DNA of 64,000 nt from Oxyruncus cristatus (lineage: Eukaryota; Chordata; Aves; Passeriformes; Cotingidae). Both the position numbers and the translations under genes were made by a program. Below, piece after piece: positions 38,501-52,000 of this stretch. The notes beneath the pieces were generated by a model. That model had not been told where the DNA came from. It did no database searches and worked only from the letters and a program-made list of their open reading frames with translations. The first letter of the stretch is position 1, and every line of letters starts with the position of its first letter. The DNA is taken from assembly GCA_013399855.1 (NCBI GenBank), contig VXAY01006782.1, positions 274,267 through 338,266 of the forward strand, read 5' to 3'.

Positions 38501-41500
38501 TCAAATTATCAGCACATTTTCATTGCTGCCTCCAGAAAGAGACATGTAATGCTGTCAGATGCTTTTTGAGTTGAGAGTTTTTTAAAAAGAGGTGGAAGCG
38601 TATGCATTAAAGAAACCAATATTTACACAAGGACATTTCTCTCATGAAATATAAATGCTGGAATTCTGCTGGTTTCAAATTACAATCCTTATTTTGAGAT
38701 TTTACAGGAGGGCAATAAACTGAAGAGGAAGCAATGCTCCCTACCCACTCACTATTTTGATTATCATTTATGAATTTTAAAGGGGTTGGGTGAAATCCAG
38801 TCAAAGCTACATTTATAGATACTTGTACTTTATACTGCTGTCCTTGGTACACTCATCCTCAGTCCAAGCAAAAGAACTCCAATTCAGGCTAAAGCTTCTG
38901 ATAAGGAATGTGACTTTAATGAAATAAAAGGCTCATCATGACAAGTCCAGGTTGAGAATAACACTCTATCCTGTTGCCATTACAGACGGAGAGAGAAATA
39001 TATCAAAGTCGCCTAGACACTTGAAAGAGAATGGCAAATAAAAGGGACATGTCCAAGCAGTGCTGATGGCAGGTGTCGGAAAGTGAACATCAGCAGGATC
39101 AAATAGGAGATCTCTTCTCTGTTGCTTCTTGAAAGGAAATAAAAACCCCAAGACCCATAGATTTTTATTAAATACAAAGGAAAATTAGATTAAGGCAACA
39201 ATAAAGGAAGAGCCTGGGGTTCCTACTGCATGAGCTTGCAGACTTTGGCTTAGTTGACTCCCAGGATACAGTACAAAGGCAGAGTATTTGGCATCAAGTC
39301 TTTGCTAGCATTTCCCCGTGGACTGCCTGAAAGAACTTCTGGGTGGGCCTGAGAGATATGTGAAAGCAGTTCAAGGTCCATGAGGTACCTTTTATTGCTC
39401 CCACCCTGTTACAACCCTTTTGTGATGTCCCATTGGAGAAGAGCAGATATATGTACCAAGGAGGTTAAGAGTTCACATCAGCTGGACAAGAACTGACTCT
39501 AAGAAGAAAGCTCATCTGCTGTGGTGTCAAGTACGCTGTTCTAGTCCCTGCTCTGGAGGAAGCTGATTTAGCTTCCACAATTAATGAACACAAGAAAACT
39601 GGGTTTATTTCTCAGCTCTGCCACATATGTCCCATCTGACTTTACTTAAATCCCTAAGTTGTCATTATCATATTATAACTGGGCTGGCACTGCTTGTAGC
39701 TGAAACCATCGATGTGCACCCAGCACTGAGCCCAGGACCAGATGTGATTCATTCCCATAGCACTAGGTGATATTACCAGCTTGGTTCAGAGCCAGCTTGG
39801 AAATCCCTGCATTGTGCTCCACTGATCCATAGAGATATGTCTGCACTTCTCTAATAGGTCATCAAGCTGGTAACATTTATTATACTCATTAATACTTCCT
39901 AGTTGCACACCCTCCTATGAGCCCCTCTACTAAGCTGCTTCCTAACTTCACTCAATTTAACTTGTTTGGCAGAAATTTTACTGTGCAGTTATTAGTATCT
40001 TTTCCTTGAAGACTTCAGGCAATGCTTTTCAGTCATTTCCAAGAAAAAAAGCTAATAAGAAAATATATTATCCTCTTCATGACAATTCTTTCTTTGGAAT
40101 TCTCTCCTGAAACTGAGCATTAGGCAAAGATCAGAAATTTGTCTCGAAAGAGAAAGGAATGAATCAGGGTTGTATCTTTTGCCCTGTGTGAAAATTAGTC
40201 CAAATATAGCCAAGTTAAAAGCCTTTGAATAATTGCTGTTTGTGCATATCTACGATAGACTGCTTTGATTTTAGCAGCTGAATTCCCCAAAGAGTCTTCA
40301 CAGGATGTGCTGGAGATTTTCACAGCTCCTGTGCTTGAGAAAGCATTGCCTGTACTACTAAGTGGAGAACAAGGGAGTGTGTTCAAGCCAAGGGTCATAG
40401 GTATGGTTTTCCTCTGTAATGACTGCTTTGATTCAGACATGAGTGATAAAAACACACAGGATTGTCTTTCCTGTGCTGTTGGTGCCCCTACTGCTGGCAT
40501 CCAAGCAGCATGAGGAATAAAGCGGTCCAGTCAGAAGATGGGGGAGAAGGGAAAGAAAGGATACAAATCTGACACAGAGTTGGTGCAGAATGCAAGGGGA
40601 TACAGAATTGAAAAAAGGTACTAGGAAAAGATGAAATAGGAGCAGGACTTTATGGTTAGGGTGAGTCATACAAAGGACATCTAAACACACATGGTATTAC
40701 CATGTTCATTTTATAAACATAGGACTGATACTAATGCTTATCCCACACATAAAAGGTTTAAATCCTGATATCCTAATGTTTGAAGAACATGGGTTCAGTT
40801 AAAAAAATAGTATCATTTTGGGTATGCAAACTCCCAAACTTACCTAAAAATAAGTAAGCAGGATAAAAGAAAATAGAACATACATAGACATAAATTTCAT
40901 TATTTTGTATCTTTCTGAAACACATGCAGGTCATCAGCAGAGTTGAAAGCTTTACTGCCGGCACATAGATTTTGCCACTGAATTAATGGAGTGGCTGTTT
41001 GCATTAGTAGATTGCTGTCCTCCTTGCGGGCAGATGCTGAAGTGGGATGCAATACCCCATTCTGGCAGATGGTTCCAGAGCAGAGGAGTGACATTTAGGC
41101 ATCAAGATACCTGCTCAAATGTGTTCATAAGCTAGTTGGCTCAGAAAGGGAGTGTGCCAATGCAGCTCAGACTCATCAACAACGACTCACAAGTTTGGTT
41201 TCTTTTCTCATTAAACCAATTCACAGAAGCCTGATCTTGCCTCTTCCTTGCCCTTGGCTCCTAAGCCAGTCATGTACTCAACTGGGTTCTCACCCCCACT
41301 TTAACCTGCTCGCCCACCAAGTCTTCATCTCACTGTATGTACAGCCTCATGTCCCCTCTGATGCCTAGATCCAGAGCCCTGTGCTCTTCCTGTGCCATAT
41401 CCAGCCTCCCCATTCCCAGTCTATTTGCCATTCTTCATCACCGTGCTCTCCATGAGGCCTCCCAACTCCACCCTCCTTGCCTTGATCTTGTAACTCACCT

Positions 41501-42739
41501 GTTTTCGTCACTCTCTCAGTCAGATCTGTCCTCCCTCCTGTCTCACCTTATCTCAGCCCTACCAGATCCGCATCCTACCCTCCCAACCCACTCAGTTTTA
41601 TCTTCCTCCCACATGGCCAGGCCTTCCTCACTATCCCCAACCATCATTCCTTTGTAGCAAGGAGGGATTTTAATGTTCTGCTAAAAAGATGGCAAATGTA
41701 ATGCCTGACACGAAGGCTACATATCCCTAGTGAATTTCAAATTTTGGAGTCTTTGAGCCTCCTAAAACTGCTTTAGCACAATCTAGACAAAAGGTTTCTA
41801 GCAAGCTCATTTCTCCAAACTAGCATCTCCAAAGCCAGTTCAATGCTACAAAATTTGGCCTCTTGCTAAAAGACAATAAACAGAAATCATTGCAATGTTC
41901 AGTGACTGCTTCTAAATGACACACAAGGGAAAGGGTTGGTCAAGCCTAAAATTGAGTAATGTCATCAAACTCACATGCGCTAAAAGCTGCTGCAAATTGA
42001 GTGGTAGAGTGTAAGATAAACTGTCCTGAGGTCAATATGAAAAACAAGCAACTAGTTTTTCAATTTAAATACACTTTGAATTTCCTAGGTCAAGGGGAAC
42101 AGGCCACACCAAAGAGGTCTAAATTTCACCAGTACCTCTGTGCTTTGTCATCGCTACCAGCTTGAAGTCCACACATTTATGTACAGACAATCCATTCAGT
42201 GAACTGTAAGAGTTATTTAGTTCGTGTGATTCATGTAATTCATGTAATTTGGCTGACCAGTCATCATTTAGTACCATCATAAAACTGCAAATAGCTGTGT
42301 ATTAAAACAAACAAACAAACAAATACCAACAAACAAACCTTCCATTCAAGGGCTGGATATAAAACTGCAGCTGGAAAATCATAATCTTGTAATAAAAAAA
42401 ATCTTTTCACAAAACAAAAAGAATCACTAAATATGCAATTTTTTACAAATGAGTCACTCAGATCCATTATTAATTGCACTAACTTTGGCTACTTAGTGGT
42501 TTTGATTGCTTTTGATATTGTTTATTTTATGATGTTTTAATTATTGTTGTTTATATATTACAGTAATTGTGTTTTAATTGTCTTTGGAGCAGCACCCTGA
42601 CTATCTTGGCAGGGAGGCACTAAATAAATAAAAGCATTATTATTATAAACATAACTGATGGTAATGGTTTTTCACTGTGTATTGTTAGCAATGCGGAAAG
42701 AAAAAAATAAATATATAGTCTGTAAGAGAGAAATAGTAA
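35568..42739. other. Noncoding DNA, no gene recognised
   Basis: No gene is recognised. The stretch 41220-41660 is strongly C/T-rich on the plus strand and therefore open in several frames. An (AAAC)n run lies near 42304-42340. Around 42480-42655 the sequence is T-rich and ends in ATTATTATTAT, which resembles the 3' end of an old LINE or SINE but was not assigned. Confidence 0.4.
41220..41660. repeat. Pyrimidine-rich tract of about 440 bp
   Basis: The plus strand is dominated by C and T, with repeated CTCC, CCTCCC and TCCC units. The 106-codon frame at 41337-41657, rich in Ser, Leu and Pro, follows from this composition and is not evidence of a gene. Confidence 0.6.
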
Positions 42740-42960
42740 TCAGAACCTCAAGGTTATATATCCAACTCTGCCACTGATTATATCTGTGACTTTGAAAAGT
42801 CACTTAGCCTCCCTCTTATCTCAATTTATTCATCTGTAAAAGGATTATCATAACACTGTCCAATCTCCCAGGATTAGCAGGAGAATTAGCTAATGTCTTT
42901 AAAGCATTTTGATCTCCTCAAATGAAAAGTGAAAAAAAGCTTTAATCTTTAGATTATTAA
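42740..42960 (+). mobile_element. Ancient MIR-like SINE
   Basis: The order of motifs fits an amniote MIR-type SINE in plus orientation. AACTCTGCCACTGATTATA is followed by TGTGACTTTGAAAAGTCACT, then CTCAATTTATTCATCTGTAA, then AATTAGCTAATGTCTTTAAA and GCATTTTGATCTCCTCAAAT. In the family these correspond to the CTGCCAC core, the TGTGACCTTGGGCAAGT block, the CTCAGTTTCCTCATCTGTAA block and the 3' AAAGCGCTTTGAGAT-like tail. It is highly diverged and has no coding content. Confidence 0.75.
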
Positions 42961-44507
42961 TGATAGAACAGAAAAACTGGTATAATCTACTAAACTGGAA
43001 AGTTACTCTAGTATTAATATTTTTAATCTATAATTGGTGCATTTATATCATCCATACACTTAGAAACCTTTCTACTACTAGCTACTACTAATAAAGGCAA
43101 GAATGCATTCCAGAAAGAAAACAAAAATGTCTTCTGAAATTTCCAATCTGAAAAAAAAAAAGAGGAAAGTAGCGATTTGAGACACATAAAATGTTTTGTC
43201 CTCCCTATTCCTACATCCAAACCCTTTTCATAAAAAAATTGAAAAAACCAAAACATAACACACAGCAATTTTTTTCTTAGCATACCCAAAGACAAAAGTT
43301 GTTTCTGTGCATTCCCAGCATAAGAATGGGGGGAAAAAAGAGGGAAAATGCTTCAAACTATAATTCAAAGAACAGATCTAAGCTTTAAAATCAGAGCCAC
43401 TTTAAAAGTTATAGAAAACTTTGACAAGTTGGGCAGGAGACAAAGATCGAAATTTTTGTAAGTTTAAAATATTTGGACTTCATGTAAACTAAATAATACT
43501 CTGAATCATTTTGCTAGGCTTCAACTGAATCAACCATCTTGGGGTTTTTTTCAAGTAGTTTGTTAGAAACTACTAAAAATTAGTGAAAAGGGCAGAAAGA
43601 AACACTTTAGACTACAGTAACTTACCTGCTTGGTGGATCTCTAGCCTGAGGTGACAGATCTACTATTCTTTCTCTGTATTCCCATCCAACTTCTTACATG
43701 CCTATTTGCTGTTGCAATTAACAGATAGTTCAGCAATAATGCAGTAAAATCTCAAACCAAATTAATTCGCTTTTGCTATGAAAAGGTTCACTTGAACTCA
43801 CCAAAATTAATTTTTCTTATCATTATAGAGGGCTACACCTGAAGTTGTGATGGGCTCGGAATTTTGTTCAGAAAATGCTGACCTGTTTCAGCTACCAAAC
43901 TGCTGCATGGTTTCAGTTACCCTCCCTCCCTTGATCTTAGCTTTGACATGCTTCACTCGCACACGTCAATACTGATGCCCGTTGACAGTCAAATCCCTGT
44001 TCATACTCCTATTAATTAAAAATTTATAGAGCTGATAATTTGTTAACAATGAGAATATTGCAGCTGTTATTAATGATATTTGGCATCCCATCCTTTTCTC
44101 CTCCCCATGCTATTTGCAATGTTATTTATGACTGTAATAGGACATCATCGAGACACTTACCAAAAGAAATTCTGTTCCTAAGTAGATTGTCTTTCTTGTG
44201 GAAAAAATTACCTAAAGACTGTAAACAACAAATTTAGACTGTAAAGAAGAAATTAATACTTTACACATATATCATCTCCAGTGCAAAGATCTAGTGTCAT
44301 TTATGCTTCATGTTGGGACACCTGTGTTTGGCAGACATCACAATCACAATCAATTTTGTACTGCAAGCTTAGAAACTGTAAGATCATGACAAAATTTTTA
44401 GAGAGGACTCCTAATACCTTGGCTGAGCCAGCTAAGCCTTATACGCCAGGTGTGCGGAGCCCTAGGTATAAGTCATGGTCAATAAAAACTGCAGGAGCAA
44501 GGCACCT
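42961..44507. other. Noncoding DNA, no gene recognised
   Basis: AT-rich, with no recognised gene or repeat. A TAAT-rich section with GTTAACAATGAGAATATTGC near 44030-44190 has the texture of conserved noncoding sequence but cannot be proved so here. Confidence 0.4.
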
Positions 44508-44660
44508 CTGAAAGTCACACTCCAGATTATTTGAGCTGGGCATTCAAAAATCCAGGGACCCAAAATCGATGACAGTTTTCAGCAACCTGCCTGAGGTAAT
44601 GGAGCAAATCTCTGTCAGAGCTAGGAATATATCCCAGTGCCCTGCTGCTCAAATTGCTGC
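44508..44660. mobile_element. Ancient amniote dispersed-repeat remnant
   Basis: TGAGCTGGGCATTCAAAAAT, GACCCAAAATCGATGACAG, then CAACCTGCCTGAGGTAATGG and TGTCAGAGCTAGGAATATAT occur in the order seen in very old repeats dispersed in reptile and bird genomes. The second half resembles the complement of a MIR-type core. Class and orientation are uncertain. Confidence 0.4.
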
Positions 44661-47600
44661 TGCATCTACTGTGACACCTTCTCTCCTAACATGAGCCATG
44701 CTTAATGTGTCGAGCTTCTCCACCAAATCCAGTGTCAGAGCACTCTGCACACACAGGCAGAAGGATTTCACCTCACCTGATCCCTGTATTTGATTCCTAT
44801 TAATTTCCAACAACAGCTTAAGTGTGTTAGTATTCCGGGCCAGCCAAAAGGACAGGCTACATGCAACTGCCCAGGGTCCTATGATAACCATGGTTTCTAT
44901 CTGTCAGCATCTTTCCAGACAGCATCTGTGAACCTCTGGCTCACCTCTCATTGCAAGACAAATTGAAAAACTCAATTCTCCAAGATCCTACAATCACAGC
45001 ATCCACATCAGTTATCTTAATGCTTTCATGCTGCCAGTACACCTATTTTCCAGTCACTAGACAGTCTGTAACCACATTTTGATACTGAAGAGTTGCTGAA
45101 ACTTTACACCCTCGAGAAATGGGCCCCTCCATGACATAATCATCCCCTTCACCAAACTCTCCTTCCATCTCAGTTCCTTACCTAAGTCTGCCCAGGTCTC
45201 TTCTCAGTCTGCAGATACACAAAGAGCTTTTTGCAGGGCAAGATAAAGTATAAATTTGCAGTACATCGACCTCCTTTCTCCACATTCTTAAACTTATAAT
45301 TAATGCATTGTGTTATACTTTCTCTTCTTTCACAGAAGGTTGAAATACCTCAAATTACTTTACAATTACCATGGCACGAGGGCAATGCAGGCAAAAATGT
45401 TACCTTGGAGCTGCTGAAACACTGTAAATTCACAGCTTTACTTCCTCTGTAAAAATTTATTTGGGTGTTCCTCCCCACAGCTTATTTGCACAAGTTCTAA
45501 GAGAGACCCGAGTCTGGCATGGAGAGAATCAAACCTCCCTGCTTATTATGGTGAATGAGAGTTGCATATATTGGAGTCTCTGGGACTCTTCTTGTCCATG
45601 AATAGCTGCCATTAACATTTATGGGGGGTATGCATATTGAGGGAAAGAAGAGAATGGGCGCCCACTGAGAAGAGAGCAGACTCCAGCAATTCTATTCTTA
45701 TCACATTGTGTGCTTTAGTCTTCACTAATCTCAGCAAAGTATCCTCATGCAAGTCTTCTGAAGTGGATTTTTTTTTCTTTTTATCTCCATGGAAATTGTT
45801 AGGTTTTATTTTTAATAAGAAAGATGACGAACAGTTAGCTTATGCTCCAGTAAATCCACAGGGTGAAATTATCTCATTTAAATATCTATTCAACTCTCAA
45901 AACAAATATCAAAGTTCAGGTTTTGCATATACATTCTTTGCTGGAATAAGTAGGAAAGTCTCCTTTGTCCCTGTTCAGGCTACTTCAGGGTCTGCCTATT
46001 CCCTCGTATATACACCTGTGCTCTCTTGTAAACATTTTAACCTGTCAAATGAAGGTCCCTTCCTTTGTCATAGAGCCAACAGACTTTCACAACATGAGTA
46101 GCTTCTCAAAACTTCCGTAGCACTACAGCCAACAGCATAGCTTCACCACAGGGAGGATAAGAAAAGGCTAGGCAGTGACAGGATTTTCACCCTTGCCTGC
46201 TCTGAGCAACATTAAAATGCCAGCATCTAGTCCCAGTTAGCCCCTTTAACTGTTGTTATCACCGAGAGAGGTGAATCAGTGCTGTGCAAGTGCTGGGAAA
46301 TCTAATGAAAAATGTTAGTGCCAGGAGAAGCAGAGAGGCTTAACTGAAGTGCTGATAGAGAATACTTTGGACAGCAAGAACTGATAGTTGCGCTACAGAG
46401 AGAAAAAGCCTTCAGAGCTTGCCTTTTATTCTTCAAAAGCACGCATGGAAATTTTCATTTAGCTAAGACTTAAATTAAGGTTTTGATTTTTAAAAGTTTT
46501 ACGGTTCTCTCTAGTCTGCAAGCAAGGAACACTGGTGTGACTACATCAATATCAAATGTAAAAGTGAACACTTTCTTCTCCCTACTTCACACTCACATTG
46601 ATGAAAGAACCCTGCCTGAACTAGAACAGACTTTTCCCCCTTTAATTCAGAAATCCCATGTTCCTTTCATATAATACCAACTATCAAATGGAAAAACATT
46701 TAGTGTCTCCTCAGATTTATCTGACATTTGAATTCTTACAAACTTGGGAAACGTGTAAATGTGGAAGATTACTGTCTGCCAGAAATCAGTCAGTTTCCTA
46801 TGAGGTTACACCGGGAAGTTTCAGCACTACAGAGCAAGTAGTGATTGCCATAGGGAAGACGACAAACTTGGACATCAGACACTCTTGTGTATCCTTCCCC
46901 CCAGAGAAGAAACTGAAAAGAAGGTCCAGGAGCTTACTGAAAGCCACAGAGATGCAACCTGGCAGAACAAGATCAGTTTCTCATTTGTCTGGCCCTTTGA
47001 AACAAGGCTTCAGGAGAAGACGCAGGAGAGCATTCCCTCCCAATGAACAGCCCCATGGGGACCATTTTGAGCAATGAATTGCAACCCAAACACACACAGT
47101 TTGGATAGATGGCTTATTTAATGAGAAGACATCCAAGCACACAAAAGCGTTTGTGACGATGCAGGTGTTACAAGGTATTATGGATTAAGATAACTGCACT
47201 TGTGCTATTGGGTCATTAAATCTTATTCATTCTTCAAAGATCCTTTCTGCCTACCAGTCAGTGCTACGGAAATAAAAATTAAAAGCTCTTATGGCACAAC
47301 ACTGCTCAGCAGAACAGGTGATGATGCCTAAAGCTATGACTGAACTAAACAGAAATAAGTTTTGGAATGAACATTTGGTACAGTTTCCTTATTAGCAATA
47401 TTTAGTCTTTTGACAGAGTTGAGTGAAAAATAAGTATTTTTTTTCTTTATTTTAGAATGTCAAGTTCATCAAAAATCACAGAACTTTAGTTATACAGGTG
47501 AAAACCCATAAATGCTAGTTCCCTGACTTGCTGTCCCCTTTGGATGATGAAAAGCCCAAATGGGTCTTTGTATCAATTAATAAGGATGTTGCAACCAATC

Positions 47601-48789
47601 AAGGACATAAACAACTTGCTCCAGTCTGTGATAAACAATGCATCTTCCCATTTCTGGATCATGCATCTTAGCATGCAGAGCTGAGCAAAAATGGCATGTC
47701 ACTGTAACTGAGAAAGGCTTCAGGACTTTTTTTTTCCAGCAACCAAGACCTTAAACAGTAAGTGGCAAATAGAAGTTGCCATGCAGAAGGAACTGTAATT
47801 AGACCCAAACCAGACTGGTAACACTGGCAGAGACAGATGACCTTGAGATGGATAGGTGATCAATAGACAGATAGTCTGGTTCTTTTGTTTTTAAATCATT
47901 ATTGATAGTACATCTTAAATTAATCCATCATTCTGTAAATCTTCAACCCTTTTAGAACAAAAGCATTCTGGAAGTTTATTTTCTCTCTCTTTTTTTTTTT
48001 TTTTTTTTACTAACACATGCTTTAAGCATCAACTGAAAGGCAGAGGAAAATTCAAGCTCAGAGCAAACATTTGTAATTAGGCATGATAACCAGTTACAGA
48101 AATACCTGGAATAACTCTTGATTCACTTTCACATCAGAGGCTTCCTAATCAATTTGAAATAACTAGACACTGATATAGAAAATAAGCAAGATCATAGCAT
48201 TTCCTAATGAGTCTCAAAAATGGATTTCACTGCATGAAAATGTTCATTGTCAAGAGAAAGCCTGTGTTCCCAGAATCTTTAGGGTCATTTCCATCTGCAT
48301 TCAACTGGAGAAAAGTCCTTTGTTCTTTTCTTTCTTCTAACATCCCCTACAACTCCATACTTTTTTCTCCTCTCTCTCCCCCTGTGAGTTGGTGTTTTGT
48401 ATCACTGTGGTACACTAACTGCTAAAGATAAGACTCTTTGTGCTGAAGTATCTAGAATACACTTCAATTATTACCTAATTTCTCTACGTTGCTCTGATTA
48501 CCTTGAATATAAATTTGGAGATGTACGACTTCTGGAAAATTATACAGCAGAAGATGCAATGGCAGAGCTCTGAAGCACACGCTAAGGTAGTGTATTATGT
48601 TACGAATAATACCACTTAAACATTTGTAAAAAACAAAGCTTTTCTGAGGTCTTCTGCTTCCCCTGGGACTTGAACTCTTGTTGAACAAGGTGTTCAAAGC
48701 TCACCGCTCTGATAAAAACCTACCCCAACGAAGGAGTGACAGTGACTTGTTTTTTCATCATTTTTTTTTAATTATTAAATCAGTGTTTC
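44661..48789. other. Noncoding DNA, no gene recognised
   Basis: No gene is recognised. Two comparatively long open frames occur on the plus strand, 45637-46101 (154 codons, no ATG at its start) and 46658-47077 (139 codons with ATG, Arg-rich C-terminal part). Neither resembles a known protein. A poly-T of 18 bases lies at 47991-48008. Confidence 0.4.
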
Positions 48790-48963
48790 AGGTTGCCAGT
48801 TGCTTGGTCTTCCTGCAGCAACAACAACAAAAAAAAAAAAAAAAAAAAAAAACAAAAAAAAAAACCACACACACACAAACACACACACACACAAAAACAC
48901 GAAAACAAACAAAACCAAAAACAAACAAACAAACAANGCTTGGTCTTCCTGCAGCAACAACCA

Positions 48964-49050
<87 letters not shown>
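48790..49050. repeat. Poly-A / CA microsatellite with an N and duplicated flank, probable assembly artefact
   Basis: The 24-bp flank starting GCTTGGTCTTCCTGCAGCAA occurs at 48802-48825 and again, identically, at 48938-48961. After copy 1 come a long A run, CA units and degenerate A/C sequence up to a single N at 48937. After copy 2 come 53 A (48965-49017) and a clean (CA)n to about 49047. The pattern is what two overlapping contig ends laid end to end at a gap would give. Long open frames across this region in all phases are artefacts of the repeat. Confidence 0.85.
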
Positions 49051-49051
<1 letters not shown>

Positions 49052-52000
49052 CCAGGTATCCATTTGACCTACTTGTCCCTAACCCAGCAATGTTTGGAAC
49101 AAGATGAAATCTGATGATAATGAACTTTTCTTGAAAAAGGAATTGCAAACTATGTCCCAGACCCTGCAATCAATTATTCATGTGAGCAACTTTGAACTCA
49201 GCAGGAGTACCCACAGGCATAAACTTTCTTACAGGGGAACAGTTGGCAGGATCAAGACCCACCTCAGGAAGAAGACACACAACACATGAACCCTCTGTGA
49301 CTCTTTTTATTTCATTATTTTTTTCCCCTTTTTGTCCTTGTTATTGTTCAATTTCATTTGCTAGTATATTTCCCACTTCCAGCTGGGAGTAGAAGAGAAG
49401 ATGCCAAAATAAGAAGACAAAAGCTGTTGTTAAGCTCAGCTGGAAGAAAAAGTCTTAGAAATGTCTAAAAAAAAAAAAAAAATCCCAGATCAATTTTTAA
49501 CTCCCAAAGGGCACCATGATAGTTCAAAGAAATTTTGTGTAACTCATAATAGAAAGCAGTGGAAGAAAGGCAAGTTACTGGTGCACTGCCATTGCCCTGT
49601 CTAACTTCCCTCACCCCAATCTTCTTCATGGAGACATTAGAAGTCCCTACCCAAGTGCTACTGCAGAGCCCTCTAGATGCAGAAAGACCCAGGTCCACAT
49701 GCCATGTAGCCCTCAGGCCTACCACAATAAGAGAAAGGACTTGTCTTATGGTCCTCCTTCCAAAGAAAAGGGGTTCAAACATCCCTGTGCAGAGAAGATG
49801 TCAGCCCTAGAAAAACTCTCTTCTTTAGAACAAGCACTTCCTTGTCTTGGAGCTGAACAAATTCAGAGTGTGGATGAGATGACAGGGTGTTGATAAAACA
49901 AGCTTAAATGCATGAGCCATTTTTCTACACCTTCATCTCTTATTCCAAAACATGGAAACTTGGGCTTACAAAGTAAACTACTAAGTCAGAGGAATTAATC
50001 TCTCACTTTCAGGTTAAAGCTGGTAAGATGGAGGCAAAGGGGAAAATTCCAAAGAAATGAAGACTTTGTAGGACAAGATTACAAAACAGTAAGGAACAGA
50101 TAATGTTAGTATTGTTGGTATTCCTGAAGAGTAGAAAGGGTAAGACATCTCAAGATTGAAGTAGACCTTGCGATTAATCACACTGAGGGGGAAGCAGGAA
50201 GAACACCTGTGAGCTTCTGCAAGGTGATCTGGTCTAGGATAACTATTACAAACATACTTAAACGCATTACTGTACAAGAATTGCTCAGGAGAGATGGAAC
50301 ATGAGATAAATTAGAAAGTGAAGACATATTCCTGTACAGAAGTGTTCCAAGACTTTGGAAAAGCAAATACATATCATTCATGACACTGGCCACATGTATT
50401 TACAAGCCATGAAATATCTAGCTATTCTATTCAAGGTGTGTGATAGCCACTAACAGTTTCCAGTATTTCTGTCCAAATCCTCTATTAAACAAATTCAGTT
50501 CTTCATGCTGTTTTGGGGTACATAAGCAAGAGAATCACAACTGTGATTAAGGTATAAGACATAGGTATTTTGCATGGTGTGAGATTACAGTCAGAATGCT
50601 GTCCTGTTCAAATGTCCACACTACACGGGGGATGTTATTAAAGGGACAAAGGTTATGAGAAGCATCACTTCGGTGTTTAAATTCACCGAAACACACGCCC
50701 TGTGGTGACATTTTTAGCCTAATGACAAGGGGATGCAGGTTTGATTTGATCAAAAGCAGGGGAGCACTACCTGAGGTCTCTTTATAAACATCTCCTCATT
50801 ATCTAAACTAAGCAAATGAAAGCAGAAGAAAAGTCAAAGTCTGAAAGCCAGAACTCCACCAAATTCAAGCCAGCCAGACATTTTTAACGGTAAGGATAAT
50901 TACCACTGGAGTGTTAGAAATATTACAGGGTAGAATCTTTATCACTGGAAATGTTTCAGTAAGGACAGGATGTCTTCAGATGTGGATTTTTGGTTGGGTT
51001 TTTGGGGGTTTGTTTTTGTTTTTGTTTTTCTGGCAAGCTCAGGTGATAAGTCAACTAGGAAAGTCCTATGGCCTGCCTGATTAATGAGGTCAAAAGATGT
51101 GGCTCACAGTAGTGTTTCTCCTGGCCATGCATTTTGCATGTTGAATACAAGAAAAAAAATCCTCCCACAAAACTCTACAGAATGCCATATGTAATACTGG
51201 GTTTGTTTTCCTTTAATCCATTGTTTTCCTTTCATCTGCTGAGCATGTCCTAAAGACTGCCAGTGGTTAGGCTTAATGTGGTATTTAACAGCACCATTCC
51301 ACCATATCCTAATTATCAGAGCTTTAGAAAATATGAAGGAGATCAGTCCTTCCTACCAGCATATAGAAGCCTTGAACAGAAGAGTACTTGTAACTGTACA
51401 TTATTCTCAATTTAGCTCTTATGCTGGATTGAAGTAAAAAGAAATGTTCCAAATCACTCTGCATCTTTGGTGCTGCAGTACAAATGGATGTTTTTGGAAT
51501 CATGAACGGTTGCTTGGTCATGGAGAAATTAACAGCTCGAACATTTATTGGACTACATGAGCCAAATAAAGCCATAGTCAGTCCTGACAAGCAACAATGT
51601 AGACACAAGGAAAATTACACGTTCCACTAGCAGAAAGAAAACCTTTTCACTTTGGGGGCTTATTTCAGCCTCTGAGATTATCTTCTAACAAATCACTAGT
51701 TAACTGAAATAGCAAATAATGCAGCAATGAAGATAATTTCGAGACTGTAAGAAAAATATTTTGACTATATCTTATTTGGGAGGTGAGTTTTCCAGGCAGT
51801 CAGGGAGGCTAAGCTCCTGATGGTCATGGCCTTTCTGATTTTTAGCACTGATGAGTGGGGTACTACTGAAATAAATAATTTTGTAACCCTGACAACTGCA
51901 GTATTCTAAGATATTGCAAATGCTTATATGACAGAAATATAGCATACTCTCCAGTAATAGAAAAAAATCTTCATAAAGACTAATAAAAAGTTGGCATCTT

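Noticed and set aside
45637..46101. 154-codon plus-strand open frame
   Set aside because: It begins with TTG rather than ATG, has no recognisable domain, and its length is within chance expectation for 64 kb of AT-rich DNA.
46658..47077. 139-codon open frame with ATG and an Arg-rich C-terminal part
   Set aside because: No similarity recognised, no good start context, no splice signals tying it to other exons, and chance length.
48678..49169. Several overlapping frames of 90-129 codons
   Set aside because: They are made by poly-A and CA repeats, which have no stops in most phases, and they cross an N.
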